Assembly (NCBI GenBank): GCA_946887385.1
Contig: CAMPKU010000042.1
Location: 1 to 21,237, forward strand
Direction: 5' to 3'
Length of the DNA stretch: 21,237 bases
Source of the DNA: an uncultured Gammaproteobacteria bacterium
GTDB lineage: Bacteria; Pseudomonadota; Gammaproteobacteria; Rariloculales; Rariloculaceae
This document shows positions 1 to 7,412 of this stretch, in pieces; the stretch's first letter is position 1, and the number at the start of each line of letters is the position of its first letter. The notes under the pieces were generated by a model. That model did not search any database. It saw nothing but the letters and a program-made list of their open reading frames with translations, and was not told the DNA's origin. Both the position numbers and the translations under genes were made by a program.

Positions 1-1668
1 CCGCAGCTCTTCCTTCATGAGCTCGCGCGGGTCGAGCAGGCCGCTCGCCTGCGGAAACTGGCCGCGGTCGGGCACGATCTCGTCGAGCTTCGCTACGTCG
101 AGCCACTGAAACGCGAAGTCCTCGACGAGCGACTGCGCGCGATCGTCGGCGAGCATGCGGCGCACTTGCTGTTGCAGCACGCGGCGGTCGCTCAAGCGGC
201 CTGCTTCCGCGATCTCGAGCAACTCGCCGTCCGGCAGGCTGCTCCACAAGAAGAACGACAGGCGCGAGGCGAGCTCGAGGTCCGTGAGCATGCCTTCGCC
301 GGTTTCAGGGCGATAGATGAAATGCGGGCTCGCGAGCACGGCGCTGAGCGCGTCGCGCACGCCGGTCTCGAAGCCGCCTTGCTCGAACCCCGCGTCGTAG
401 AACGCCATCAGGCTCGCGACATCGGCCTCCTCGACGGGGCGGCGGAACGCCCGCTCCGCGAGGTTCGTGACGATATTCGTCGCACAGGTGCGCTCGTCGG
501 GCGTGTCGACGGGGCGGCAGATGAAGATCTTCTCGCGGCTCGGCGAATCGCCGATGCCGGTAACCGTGAGCGGACCGCGGATCTCGAGCGCGTGCGCAGC
601 CTGGATGCGCTCTTGGCCGCCTTCGAGCGCGATCGTGCGCGTGCGCTCGTCGCTCTCGGCGTAGCTGCGGTGCACGAACGTGACCGCGAGCTCGTGCTGA
701 CCTGCCGTGGCAGCGAACGGGATCCTGCGCAGGCGGTTGTTGATCTCTTCGACGGCGGGATCGAGCCGCGTGTCGATCGCCTTGTGATCGGCCTCGCCGC
801 CGATGTTGGTGCGGTAGACCTCTTCGCCGTCGAGCAGCACCACCACGGTGTTTTCGAACTCCATGCGCGGCACTTCGCGCGCCAGCGCCATATCGCCGAT
901 GGTGAGCTCGTACTCGCCGTCGGCCGGGAAATTGTGCGTGACGACGAAGCCGCCGCGCGTACCGAACGGCATGCCGGGCAGGTGATGCTGTTGCCGCCCC
1001 GTGCCGGGTGCGCCGGAGGGCGGCAGCGAGATGACCATGTTCTCGGGGTCGCCGTACGTGGTCTTGATCGGGGGCGCTTCTGCGTTACCGACGGCCTCGA
1101 GGGCGATGGCGCGAGCGGCGTCGACGTATTGGCTCACGAAGGCCGGCGACACCTGGAGCGCCTCGGCGTTGTTGTCGTAGTAGCCCTCGACGTTGTCTTG
1201 CGGCAGCAGCGCCGCGGCGTCGACCTCGAGCGAGAGCAAATCACGCACCGCGTAGGTGTACTCGCGGCGGTTCAAGCGGCGCATCGCAACGCGGCCCGGC
1301 GCGGGCTCGGCGGCGGCATCGATCTCGTCCGCGAGCCACGCAACGAGCCCGTCCACGGTTTCGGCGTCGGGCCGCGGCCCGCCCGCGGGCGGCATCAATC
1401 CGCCGCGCAGCTTGCGGATGGCGAGCTCCCAGGTCTCCGCGTCGAGCGCAATGCGGTCCGGGGAAAGCCGGTCGAACGCACGGCCGCCGGCCATGTCGTC
1501 GCGGTTATGGCACTCGAAGCAGTAGCGCTCCACCACAGCCCACTGGGCCTCTTTGGTGTGGGACTGCCAGAGGTACGCCCCGCCACCAATGGCGGCGGCG
1601 ACTACGCCGAGCGCTGCTACGGAAATGACGGCCTTGGTTGAAATCGCACTACCCCCGCGGCTCAGCAC
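1..1668 (-). CDS. Cytochrome c / DUF1587-DUF1595-DUF1592 protein (3' end outside window)
   Basis: Exported or membrane-anchored haem protein of the planctomycete-type cytochrome (PSD-like) family; the substrate is unknown. The frame is open from a GTG at 1668 to the left window edge, giving 556 residues and no stop. An in-frame TAG at 1699-1697 and the lack of any ATG in between leave the GTG as the start. Residues about 11-30 form one hydrophobic segment. A haem-c motif CFECH follows at residues 50-54. Next come a DUF1587 region (LNRRE at 132-136, then VRDLLSL and LPQDN), a beta-rich middle section, a DUF1595-like part (AERAFRRPVEEAD, LASPHFIYRPE) and the start of DUF1592 (ELASRLSFFLWSSLPD, then FQWLDVAKLDE). 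The usual DUF1588 and DUF1585 C-terminal domains would lie beyond position 1. Family members are often next to a DUF1552 gene, which cannot be checked here. Family is confident; function is unknown. Confidence 0.88.
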   Translation of the reverse strand, partial: MLSRGGSAISTKAVISVAALGVVAAAIGGGAYLWQSHTKEAQWAVVERYCFECHNRDDMAGGRAFDRLSPDRIALDAETWELAIRKLRGGLMPPAGGPRPDAETVDGLVAWLADEIDAAAEPAPGRVAMRRLNRREYTYAVRDLLSLEVDAAALLPQDNVEGYYDNNAEALQVSPAFVSQYVDAARAIALEAVGNAEAPPIKTTYGDPENMVISLPPSGAPGTGRQQHHLPGMPFGTRGGFVVTHNFPADGEYELTIGDMALAREVPRMEFENTVVVLLDGEEVYRTNIGGEADHKAIDTRLDPAVEEINNRLRRIPFAATAGQHELAVTFVHRSYAESDERTRTIALEGGQERIQAAHALEIRGPLTVTGIGDSPSREKIFICRPVDTPDERTCATNIVTNLAERAFRRPVEEADVASLMAFYDAGFEQGGFETGVRDALSAVLASPHFIYRPETGEGMLTDLELASRLSFFLWSSLPDGELLEIAEAGRLSDRRVLQQQVRRMLADDRAQSLVEDFAFQWLDVAKLDEIVPDRGQFPQASGLLDPRELMKEELR

Positions 1669-1697
1669 CCGCCGATGACGGCGGCAACACGGCGTCT

Positions 1698-1703
1698 AGT
1701 ATA
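1698..1703 (-). promoter_or_regulatory. Candidate -10 box of the cytochrome/DUF1592 gene
   Basis: On the minus strand TATACT (5 of 6 to TATAAT) lies 29 nt before the GTG start at 1668. There is no good -35 hexamer at the right distance. A TTGACG at 1752-1747 is too far away (43 bp) to pair with it. The assignment is therefore weak. Confidence 0.3.
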
Positions 1704-1795
1704 AGTTGGGACGCCCCTCAGGCTCGATACCGATTGGCGCCCCGTGCGTCAAGTTTTGTCACACCCGGCCCGCGGCTCGTCAACCGCAGACCCTT

Positions 1796-2797
1796 CTAGA
1801 GCGCCATCCCGCCGATCCACCAGGCCAGTGCGGCGATCGCCCCGGACGCGGGAATGGTGATGATCCAGGCCACCACGATGTTGCCGGCCACCCCCCAGCG
1901 CACGGCCGACGAGGCCTTGGCGGCGCCTACTCCGACGATCGCACCCGTAATCGTGTGCGTGGTGGAGACCGGGACGCCGAAATGGGTGGACAGGAATAGC
2001 GTGATCGACCCGGCCGTCTCGGCGGCAAAGCCGCCGACGGGCTTCAGCTTGGTGATGCGTTGGCCCATGGTTTTCACGATGCGCCAGCCGCCGAACATCG
2101 TGCCCAAGCCGATCGCGAGAAAGCAGCTCATCACCACCCAGCTCGGCAGATGGTCTTCGCCCGTCGCTCCGTTCGCGATGAGCAGCAGCCAGATGATGCC
2201 CATGGTCTTCTGCGCATCGTTACCGCCGTGGCCGAGGCTATAGGCTGCCGACGAGACGAGTTGGAAACGCCGAAACCAACGATCGACGGCGCGCGGCGTC
2301 TGCCGGAAACAAACCCAAGAGACGCACAGCATGAGCAACGATCCGAGCGACATGCCGAGCAGAGGGGCGATAAAGATAAACGATGCCGTCTTGAGAATGC
2401 CCGGCCAAAGCAGCGGCGCTGCGCCGGCTTTCGCCACGGCGCTGCCGATCATGCCGCCGATCAGCGCATGCGATGAGCTCGAGGGGATACCGTAATACCA
2501 GGTAATCAGGTTCCAGCTGATGGCGCCCATGAGCGCGCCGAAGATCACTCGGTTATCAACGAAGCTGGGATCGATGATGCCCTTGCCCACCGTCGCGGCG
2601 ACCGACAGGTGAAACACCGCCCACGCCAGCACGTTGAAAAACGCGGCCCACAGCACCGCCTGCCAAGGCCGAAGCACATTCGTGGAGACGACGGTAGCGA
2701 TGGAATTCGCCGCGTCGTGAAAGCCGTTCATGAAGTCGAAAGCCAGTGCGAGCAGCACCAGCAGCACCAGCGTCGTGGAGACTTGACTCAAATCCAT
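1796..2797 (-). CDS. pit: PiT-family inorganic phosphate transporter
   Basis: Inner-membrane low-affinity phosphate/cation symporter of 333 residues, the usual size of the short bacterial PiT form. Both halves of the inverted PiT repeat are visible: GFHDAANSIAT at residues 25-35 and GHGGNDAQKTMG at 189-200, each followed by a serine/threonine-rich loop (PSSSSHAL at 105-112; PVSTTHTITGAI at 276-287). About ten hydrophobic stretches span the rest. The ATG at 2797 lies 21 nt after the DUF47 stop, so the two are almost certainly co-transcribed. No strong Shine-Dalgarno is seen, so translation may be coupled to the upstream gene. Phosphate transport is the family role. Arsenate or metal-phosphate uptake is possible but cannot be read from the sequence. 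Confidence 0.95.
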   Translation of the reverse strand: MDLSQVSTTLVLLVLLALAFDFMNGFHDAANSIATVVSTNVLRPWQAVLWAAFFNVLAWAVFHLSVAATVGKGIIDPSFVDNRVIFGALMGAISWNLITWYYGIPSSSSHALIGGMIGSAVAKAGAAPLLWPGILKTASFIFIAPLLGMSLGSLLMLCVSWVCFRQTPRAVDRWFRRFQLVSSAAYSLGHGGNDAQKTMGIIWLLLIANGATGEDHLPSWVVMSCFLAIGLGTMFGGWRIVKTMGQRITKLKPVGGFAAETAGSITLFLSTHFGVPVSTTHTITGAIVGVGAAKASSAVRWGVAGNIVVAWIITIPASGAIAALAWWIGGMAL

Positions 2798-2818
2798 TCG
2801 TCGGAAATCCGGCCGGCT

Positions 2819-3460
2819 TCAGGCGTTCTCGAGCACGACGCTCTCGATCACGTTGGCCACGTCCATACATTTGTCCGTGGCCGATTCGAGCGCGTCGTAA
2901 ACGGCTTTGAGCTTGATGAGCTGACGAACGTCGGTTTCCTCGCGAAACAACCTCGATATGGCGCCGCGCACCACCTTGTCGGCTTCGGATTCGAGCTTGT
3001 CGATCTCCTCGCAGATTTCGAGCATGGCCGGCGCTTCGGCCATCGTGGCAAGCAGCCTCACGGCCGCCTGCACACGCTCGACGCAGCGCAGCAATAGCTC
3101 CGCAAGTTGCGTCGCCTCGGGAGTCACTGTGCGAATGTCGTAGAGCACCAACGACTCGCCCGTGTCTTGGATCAAATCGAGCACGTCGTCCATGCGCGAG
3201 ATGAGCCGGTGAATATCGTCGCGATCGAAGGGGGTGATGAAGGTGGTATGCAGGAGCTGCACGGTTTCGTGCGTGATGCGATCGGCGGCATGCTCGGCGT
3301 CTTCGATGAGCTTGATGCCCACCGCGCGATGCTCTCCCGTGTCGTAGCTGCGCAGCACGTTCGCGAGCGCGAGGGCTCCATCGACCATGAGCTTCGCGTG
3401 ACCGTCGAACAGATGGAAGAAACGGCCCTGACGAGGCATGAGACGGCTGATGAAATTCAT
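2819..3460 (-). CDS. DUF47 family protein (PhoU-like, PiT accessory)
   Basis: Cytosolic, all-helical PhoU-like protein of 213 residues, the typical length for DUF47/TIGR00153. Recognisable features are the N-terminal FFHLFDGHAKLMVDGA segment, the acidic helix with EDAEHAADRITHE, the TTFITPFDRDDIHRL motif with MDDVLDLI after it, and a C-terminal helix with LESEADKV and a late ESATDKC. In other bacteria DUF47 genes sit directly before pit and are thought to modulate phosphate uptake; here the gap to pit is 21 nt on the same strand. The start is the ATG at 3460, preceded by AAGAGG about 13 nt upstream, which is a loose Shine-Dalgarno. A sigma-70-like promoter lies at 3495-3524. The biochemical activity is not known from the sequence. 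Confidence 0.93.
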   Translation of the reverse strand: MNFISRLMPRQGRFFHLFDGHAKLMVDGALALANVLRSYDTGEHRAVGIKLIEDAEHAADRITHETVQLLHTTFITPFDRDDIHRLISRMDDVLDLIQDTGESLVLYDIRTVTPEATQLAELLLRCVERVQAAVRLLATMAEAPAMLEICEEIDKLESEADKVVRGAISRLFREETDVRQLIKLKAVYDALESATDKCMDVANVIESVVLENA

Positions 3461-3494
3461 TCTTTTTAGGCGGCCTCTTTTGCGTCGACCGCGA

Positions 3495-3524
3495 AGTGTA
3501 GTGGGCTAAGCGAGCGCTTGTCAC
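3495..3524 (-). promoter_or_regulatory. Candidate sigma-70 promoter of the DUF47-pit operon
   Basis: Minus-strand -35 GTGACA (3524-3519, 5 of 6 to consensus), an 18-bp spacer and -10 TACACT (3500-3495, 4 of 6). The -10 box lies 34 nt before the DUF47 ATG. The -35 sits in a small dyad, TTGTGACAA. I do not see a clear Pho box (direct CTGTCAT-type repeats), so phosphate control is not shown by the sequence. Confidence 0.5.
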
Positions 3525-3667
3525 AACCTAAGCGCCGGGTACTGCCCAGGGGCACGCGAAGACCCACCTCCGCTACGCCGGCTTTCGCCGCTCAAACCCG
3601 AACGGGGCAGCGGGGAACAAGGCCGAACTTAAAGTGAGTTCGAGAGTGAGCTCGCCATCGAAAGGCG

Positions 3668-4078
3668 CTATTGCGCCGGCGTTTCGTCGCCGCCGCTCGA
3701 GCCCGCAAACATGGTGCGGCCGCTTTCGGTCATCGTCACGGTGCGCGCATTCACGAGACGGCTGCCGTCGCGCGCGAGACTGCCCTCGAACGTCACGGTG
3801 TCGCCGGGGTTCAGCGAATCGCGCTTCCACCCGCGGCGCAGAAGAGCATTCGGACCGCCCATCTCGAACGCCCAGTTCGCGACGGTGCCTTGCTCGTCGG
3901 TCACGTCCGCATAGATGAAGATGTGCGGATTCGTCCACTCCACCTTCGTGACCTTGCCCGTGAGCGTGATGGGCTTGTCGACATCGTATTGGGCCGGGAA
4001 CGAGTGATGACCGGCCGCCGGCAGCGCGGCGGCGAACACTACGCTCGCAAGCAGCCGCAAGCACGTTGGGCGTTTCAT
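3668..4078 (-). CDS. Exported DUF6152 family protein
   Basis: Small periplasmic protein of 136 residues with a signal peptide (about residues 1-23, ending at AAG before HHSF). The mature part has the DUF6152 hallmarks: HHSFPAQYDVDKPITLTG, then KVEWTNPHIFIY, NWAFEMGGPNALLRRGW, GDTVTFEGSLARDGS and a final TMFAGSS. It looks like a single small beta-barrel (OB-like) domain. The ATG at 4078 comes 4 nt after the stop of the upstream exported protein. Its Shine-Dalgarno (GGAGGAA) lies inside the last codons of that gene, so translation is probably coupled. Function is unknown; the pairing suggests the two act together in the periplasm. Confidence 0.9.
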   Translation of the reverse strand: MKRPTCLRLLASVVFAAALPAAGHHSFPAQYDVDKPITLTGKVTKVEWTNPHIFIYADVTDEQGTVANWAFEMGGPNALLRRGWKRDSLNPGDTVTFEGSLARDGSRLVNARTVTMTESGRTMFAGSSGGDETPAQ

Positions 4079-4082
4079 TTCG

Positions 4083-4961
4083 CTATTCCTCCGCGGGCTG
4101 CTCGAGGCCCATGCGCTTCACGAACTGCTCGTTCTCCAAGCAGATTTCGTCGATCAGCTCCGCGTCCACGACCGCGCGCTGCCTCAGTGTGACGCTCCAT
4201 GGTTTGGTGTACGCCTTCGGATCGTCGACGGTAACCTTGATCTCGAGATGGCCGAAATCCGGCCGGCGTATTTCTTCGCGGATCTTGGCCGCCTCGGTGA
4301 CTACGCTGCCGTTCCAGTCGATCCAGGTATCGTCGCGAACACCGATCGTGTCGATGATCAGCGTATCGCCGTCCCACCTCGCCGACGAGTAACCCTGCCA
4401 CGCAGGCGTCGGCTCGTCGGGCAACGCGCGCGCGTCGGTGAACACCTGCCGGTAGCCCGCGTTCATCTCGTTCAGCACCACTAACAGATCCGGCGTGTGC
4501 ACGAACTTCAACATGTGCGGCAAACCGTATGCGCGCAGGAAGAAATCGGGCAGGCAGCGGATGTGCGGGTCATGAATCGCGAGGTTGTCCGTGCGCTCCT
4601 TGACGATCGGCAATTGCCAAGGCTGATACGGCAGCCCGCCCTCCATGTCGGCGCCCATGTTGGCCATGAGGCGCCCGGACGGCAGCGTGCTCGCGTCGCT
4701 GAGCGTTTCCTGCCCTTCCTCGGTGCGATCGCTGATCCAAATCGCCGAAAAGTCGGGCTTGCCGTTCGCCAGGCGCGGCGCCGGCGCGGTCATGTCCACG
4801 CTGCCGTCGGCCTTGCGCGGCGCTCCGGCCGTGGGGTACCCCACCCATTGCGCGGCCACGGGCGCGGCGGCGAAGCAGCACAACGCCAGCGTGAGCGCGC
4901 CGCGAGCCGCGCGCACACGCCGCTGGTTCAATGAGCTCTGCATGCGGCACTCCGTCGTCAT
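4083..4961 (-). CDS. Exported protein of unknown function paired with DUF6152
   Basis: Secreted or periplasmic protein of 292 residues that I cannot assign to a named function. The signal peptide has an Arg-rich n-region, a hydrophobic core (ALTLALCCFAAAPVAA) and probable cleavage before QWVGYPT. The mature start has a pattern I associate with a widespread uncharacterised family: QWVGYPTAGAPR, then APAPRLANGKPDFSAIW. Further conserved-looking blocks are HDPHIRCLPDFFLRAYGLPH, YSSARWDGDTLIIDTIGVRD and RRPDFGHLEIKVTVDDPKAY. The open frame begins at a GTG at 5009, but AAGAGGA (4977-4971) 9 nt before the ATG at 4961 favours that start. An ATG at 4943 with GGAG 6 nt upstream is the main alternative. 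The gene lies between the potassium channel gene and DUF6152 on the same strand. Confidence 0.82.
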   Translation of the reverse strand: MTTECRMQSSLNQRRVRAARGALTLALCCFAAAPVAAQWVGYPTAGAPRKADGSVDMTAPAPRLANGKPDFSAIWISDRTEEGQETLSDASTLPSGRLMANMGADMEGGLPYQPWQLPIVKERTDNLAIHDPHIRCLPDFFLRAYGLPHMLKFVHTPDLLVVLNEMNAGYRQVFTDARALPDEPTPAWQGYSSARWDGDTLIIDTIGVRDDTWIDWNGSVVTEAAKIREEIRRPDFGHLEIKVTVDDPKAYTKPWSVTLRQRAVVDAELIDEICLENEQFVKRMGLEQPAEE

Positions 4962-4970
4962 GGTCGCTGA

Positions 4971-4977
4971 TCCTCTT
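4971..4977 (-). promoter_or_regulatory. Shine-Dalgarno deciding the start of the exported protein
   Basis: AAGAGGA on the minus strand, 9 nt before the ATG at 4961. It argues against the longer GTG start at 5009. A second, equally plausible site (GGAG, 4953-4950) precedes the ATG at 4943, so the start is not settled. Confidence 0.5.
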
Positions 4978-5012
4978 ATCCGACAGCGTCTAAGGTCAAG
5001 CCCCGCCACGAG

Positions 5013-6080
5013 CTACGCGCTCGGCCGTGCCCGCGCGGTGGGCCGCACGACGATGAGCCGATCGCCTGCGGCCAGTTGCCGCGCGGCCGGCTGCCAAGGC
5101 CACAGCAGCGCAGTCCCACGCCGCACAGCGATCACGACGCAATCGCGCAAGTGCTGCGGCGGTAAGCCCACCTGCTCGGCATCGATCTCCACCTCGCGCC
5201 ACTCGGCTTCGCCGCTCGCGCTCAGGATGTCGACGAGCAGATCGGCCACCGGCGGGCTTTCGAGCGCGTCGGCGAGCACATAGCCGCCCAGCGTCGGCGC
5301 AGACACCACGGCGTCCGCACCGCTCTGCTGCATGATGGGCTTCGTATCGAGGCCTTGGGCCGCAACGACGAGACGCGCGCGCGACAGCCGCCGCACCGCC
5401 AAGCTAACGAGCGCGTTCACCGGGTCCTTACCGGCGCAAACGATCACGCCGCGCGCTCTTTCAACCGCTGCGTCGGTGAGCACGTCGGAGCGCGCCCCGT
5501 CGCCGCGCAGCCCGGTGAGGCCTAGATCCGCAGCGTCTTCGAGCGGGCCGTCCGCCACGTCGATAACCACGATTTGTGCCGGCGGCGTGCCGCGCACAAG
5601 CAGCTCGCGCGCCGCCATTTGCCCCGCGGCACCGAAGCCGCAGATGACGATGTGGTCGCGCAAGTTCGTTTGCAGTCGTGCCATGCGAAAGCTCTCCACC
5701 CAACGTTGTATGACCAGCTCGTACGCGGTGCCGATGAAGATCATGATGAAAATGAGTCGTGCCGGTGTCACGAGCAGTGCGTCGATCAAGCGTGCTCGGT
5801 CGGTGACCGGCACGATGTCCCCGTACCCCACCGTGGTGATCGTTACGAACGTGAAATAGACGACATCGCCGAACGAGACCTCGCCGTCGTGATGGTCTTG
5901 TAGCCCTTCACGATCGAGCCACAGCACGGTTAGAACCAGCACGAACACGATGAGCGCCATCGTCAGCCGGCGCAGCAGCCGCACGCCCGTGCCGAGCGCT
6001 TTGGCCGTGAACAATCGGCGCTGAAAGCGACGCGTTGCCGTTACGCGCCGGCCGGCATCCACAAGAGGTTGGCGAAACAT
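5013..6080 (-). CDS. Two-TM potassium channel with RCK (TrkA-N/TrkA-C) domains
   Basis: Inner-membrane K+ channel subunit of 355 residues, presumably assembling as a tetramer with a cytosolic gating ring. After a basic N-terminus come TM1 (about 41-55), a pore loop with the selectivity filter TTVGYGD (82-88), and TM2 (about 98-120). A TrkA-N/RCK Rossmann domain then starts at HIVICGFGAAG (143-153), with the strand VVIDV ending in an acidic residue (174). A TrkA-C-like domain fills about 285-350, ending with GDRLIVV. This is the Kch/MthK-type layout. The ATG at 6080 has no clear Shine-Dalgarno; TTGACG at 6117-6112 could be a -35, but no good -10 follows. Its stop is 51 nt before the next minus-strand gene, so read-through transcription is likely, though a functional link is not evident. 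Confidence 0.94.
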   Translation of the reverse strand: MFRQPLVDAGRRVTATRRFQRRLFTAKALGTGVRLLRRLTMALIVFVLVLTVLWLDREGLQDHHDGEVSFGDVVYFTFVTITTVGYGDIVPVTDRARLIDALLVTPARLIFIMIFIGTAYELVIQRWVESFRMARLQTNLRDHIVICGFGAAGQMAARELLVRGTPPAQIVVIDVADGPLEDAADLGLTGLRGDGARSDVLTDAAVERARGVIVCAGKDPVNALVSLAVRRLSRARLVVAAQGLDTKPIMQQSGADAVVSAPTLGGYVLADALESPPVADLLVDILSASGEAEWREVEIDAEQVGLPPQHLRDCVVIAVRRGTALLWPWQPAARQLAAGDRLIVVRPTARARPSA

Positions 6081-6150
6081 CGCGAAGCAGCGTGTTACGC
6101 GCGCGCGAGTGCGTCAAGCGGCGACAGCGACGCGCTGCAAGGCCGCACGG

Positions 6151-6179
6151 TCGTCATCTACGCCCCGCCGTGCTAAAAT
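6151..6179 (+). promoter_or_regulatory. Candidate extended -10 promoter of the methyltransferase gene
   Basis: TCGTCA (6151-6156), a 17-bp spacer, and TAAAAT (6174-6179) preceded by TGC, giving a TGn extended -10. This is the most AT-rich spot of the 280-bp divergent gap 6081-6360, which holds no other gene that I can support. It implies a leader of about 175 nt before the ATG at 6361. Confidence 0.5.
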
Positions 6180-6347
6180 TCGCATTGTCGATCGGCGGAT
6201 GCGCCTCACCGGCACTGATGGCGACGCACGAAGCGTCCACACCATCGTTCAATGTGCCGCATCCGTCTCAGCTCACGGAACGAGCCATTACAAGTACGCG
6301 ATTACGCGTCCACGCCAGCGTGCGCACGTCAGCGCGCTCGCCCACGA

Positions 6348-6354
6348 TAGGAGA
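6348..6354 (+). promoter_or_regulatory. Shine-Dalgarno deciding the methyltransferase start
   Basis: TAGGAGA with a 6-nt spacer before the ATG at 6361. The frame is open upstream to 6109, but that extension has no homologous look and would run across the promoter. The start at 6361 is therefore preferred. Confidence 0.75.
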
Positions 6355-6360
6355 ACAGCG

Positions 6361-7290
6361 ATGAAACGCAACTTCGCAGCTTTCAATTCTTCGAAAGCCA
6401 ATTTCGACGCCAACTACACACGCGACGACCCGCGCGGCTACTTCAGCGCGCTGGGGTCCTTGGACTACATGATCCCGGACCTTGCCGCACCGGTCGTGCG
6501 GCAAATCTTAGCCGCGCGCCGCTTGCGCTACGCCGGCGATCCGCTCGTCTTGGACGTGGGCTGCTCGTACGGCATCAACGCCGCCGTTCACCGCTATCCC
6601 GTCACGTTCGGCATGCTGCGGCGTCGCTACACGCGCCACGAGCTCGCGGGCCTCACCTCGGCAGAGCTTCTCGAGCTCGACAAACGCTACTACGCGAGCT
6701 GGCCCGTAGTCGGCCACGCGCGATTCGCGGGCCTCGACATTTCCGCGCCGGCCGTGCAATACGCAACGCAGGTGGGTCTGCTCGAGCACGGCATCGTGGG
6801 CGACCTCGAGGTCGACGATTTGAGCGCGGTCGACGTCGAGCGCGTGGAGAACGTTGACGTCATCCTGTCGACGGGCGCCGTGGGCTACGTCTCCGACGAG
6901 ACCTATCGCACGCTGCTTGCATCGACCCGGCGCGTGCCCTGGATCATCTCATTCGTATTGCGCACGTTTCCCTATTCGGAGTTCGCCGACGCTTTCGCCG
7001 AGCACGGCTTGGTTACCGAGCGGCTGGCGAGCGCGCTGTTCGTGCAACGGCGATTTCGCGACGCGTCCGAGCTTGGGAGCAGCCTGGAAATCCTGAAACG
7101 GCGGGGCATTCAAACCGAAGGATTCGAAGCCGACGGCCGGCTGCGTGCCGAGCTCTACTTGTCTCGACCGGCGGATGACGTCAAGGCCGCACCGCTGGAG
7201 CAGATCGTGACCGTGAGCAGCGGCCTCAATCGGCCGGTGGGCACGCGCTACGTGAAAGTCGGCGACTTGGAGATGGCGCTGGAGCCGTAA
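6361..7290 (+). CDS. Class I SAM-dependent methyltransferase
   Basis: Cytosolic methyltransferase of 309 residues; the substrate is not evident. SAM-binding motif I is VLDVGCSYGIN (63-73). The second strand with its acidic residue is FAGLDIS (122-128). A GDLEVDDL segment (147-154) and the VDVILSTGAVGYV strand (165-177) follow. About 50 residues separate motif I from the second strand, where roughly 20 is usual. The extra piece is mostly charged and aromatic helix (RRRYTRHELAGLTSAELL and DKRYYASW). I recall this arrangement, including the CSYGxN motif, in a set of uncharacterised proteobacterial methyltransferases. The start is fixed by TAGGAGA 6 nt upstream. The adenosine kinase gene follows 122 nt downstream on the same strand. 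Confidence 0.88.
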   Translation: MKRNFAAFNSSKANFDANYTRDDPRGYFSALGSLDYMIPDLAAPVVRQILAARRLRYAGDPLVLDVGCSYGINAAVHRYPVTFGMLRRRYTRHELAGLTSAELLELDKRYYASWPVVGHARFAGLDISAPAVQYATQVGLLEHGIVGDLEVDDLSAVDVERVENVDVILSTGAVGYVSDETYRTLLASTRRVPWIISFVLRTFPYSEFADAFAEHGLVTERLASALFVQRRFRDASELGSSLEILKRRGIQTEGFEADGRLRAELYLSRPADDVKAAPLEQIVTVSSGLNRPVGTRYVKVGDLEMALEP

Positions 7291-7412
7291 ACCGATACTA
7301 TCGGCGCCTGCTGCGCGTTCACCCGGCGGCCCAGCCACGCGGCCTACCCGTTGTGTGGGCGGCCTAATCGGGTATCGTGCGAAACGCTGATCAATGGAGA
7401 GAGAGACCGCTC

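Noticed and set aside
166..1641. 491-residue plus-strand open frame
   Set aside because: It is antisense to the DUF1592-type gene, which shows clear haem and DUF motifs on the minus strand. Its translation is Arg/Ala-rich low-complexity with no family match.
2556..3524. 322-residue minus-strand frame spanning the PiT and DUF47 genes
   Set aside because: It is a different frame over two well-supported genes; the product is basic low-complexity.
2804..4273. Shared GAAATCCGGCCGGC words near 2805 and 4250
   Set aside because: Two short copies in GC-rich DNA, one inside a coding region. This is likely chance.
6087..6117. TTGACG as a channel-gene promoter
   Set aside because: The -35 match is good, but no -10 at 16-18 bp is acceptable; the region is a run of CG repeats.
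6109..6360. 84-residue N-terminal extension of the methyltransferase
   Set aside because: It lacks homologous look, spans the best promoter match, and the ATG at 6361 has a good Shine-Dalgarno.
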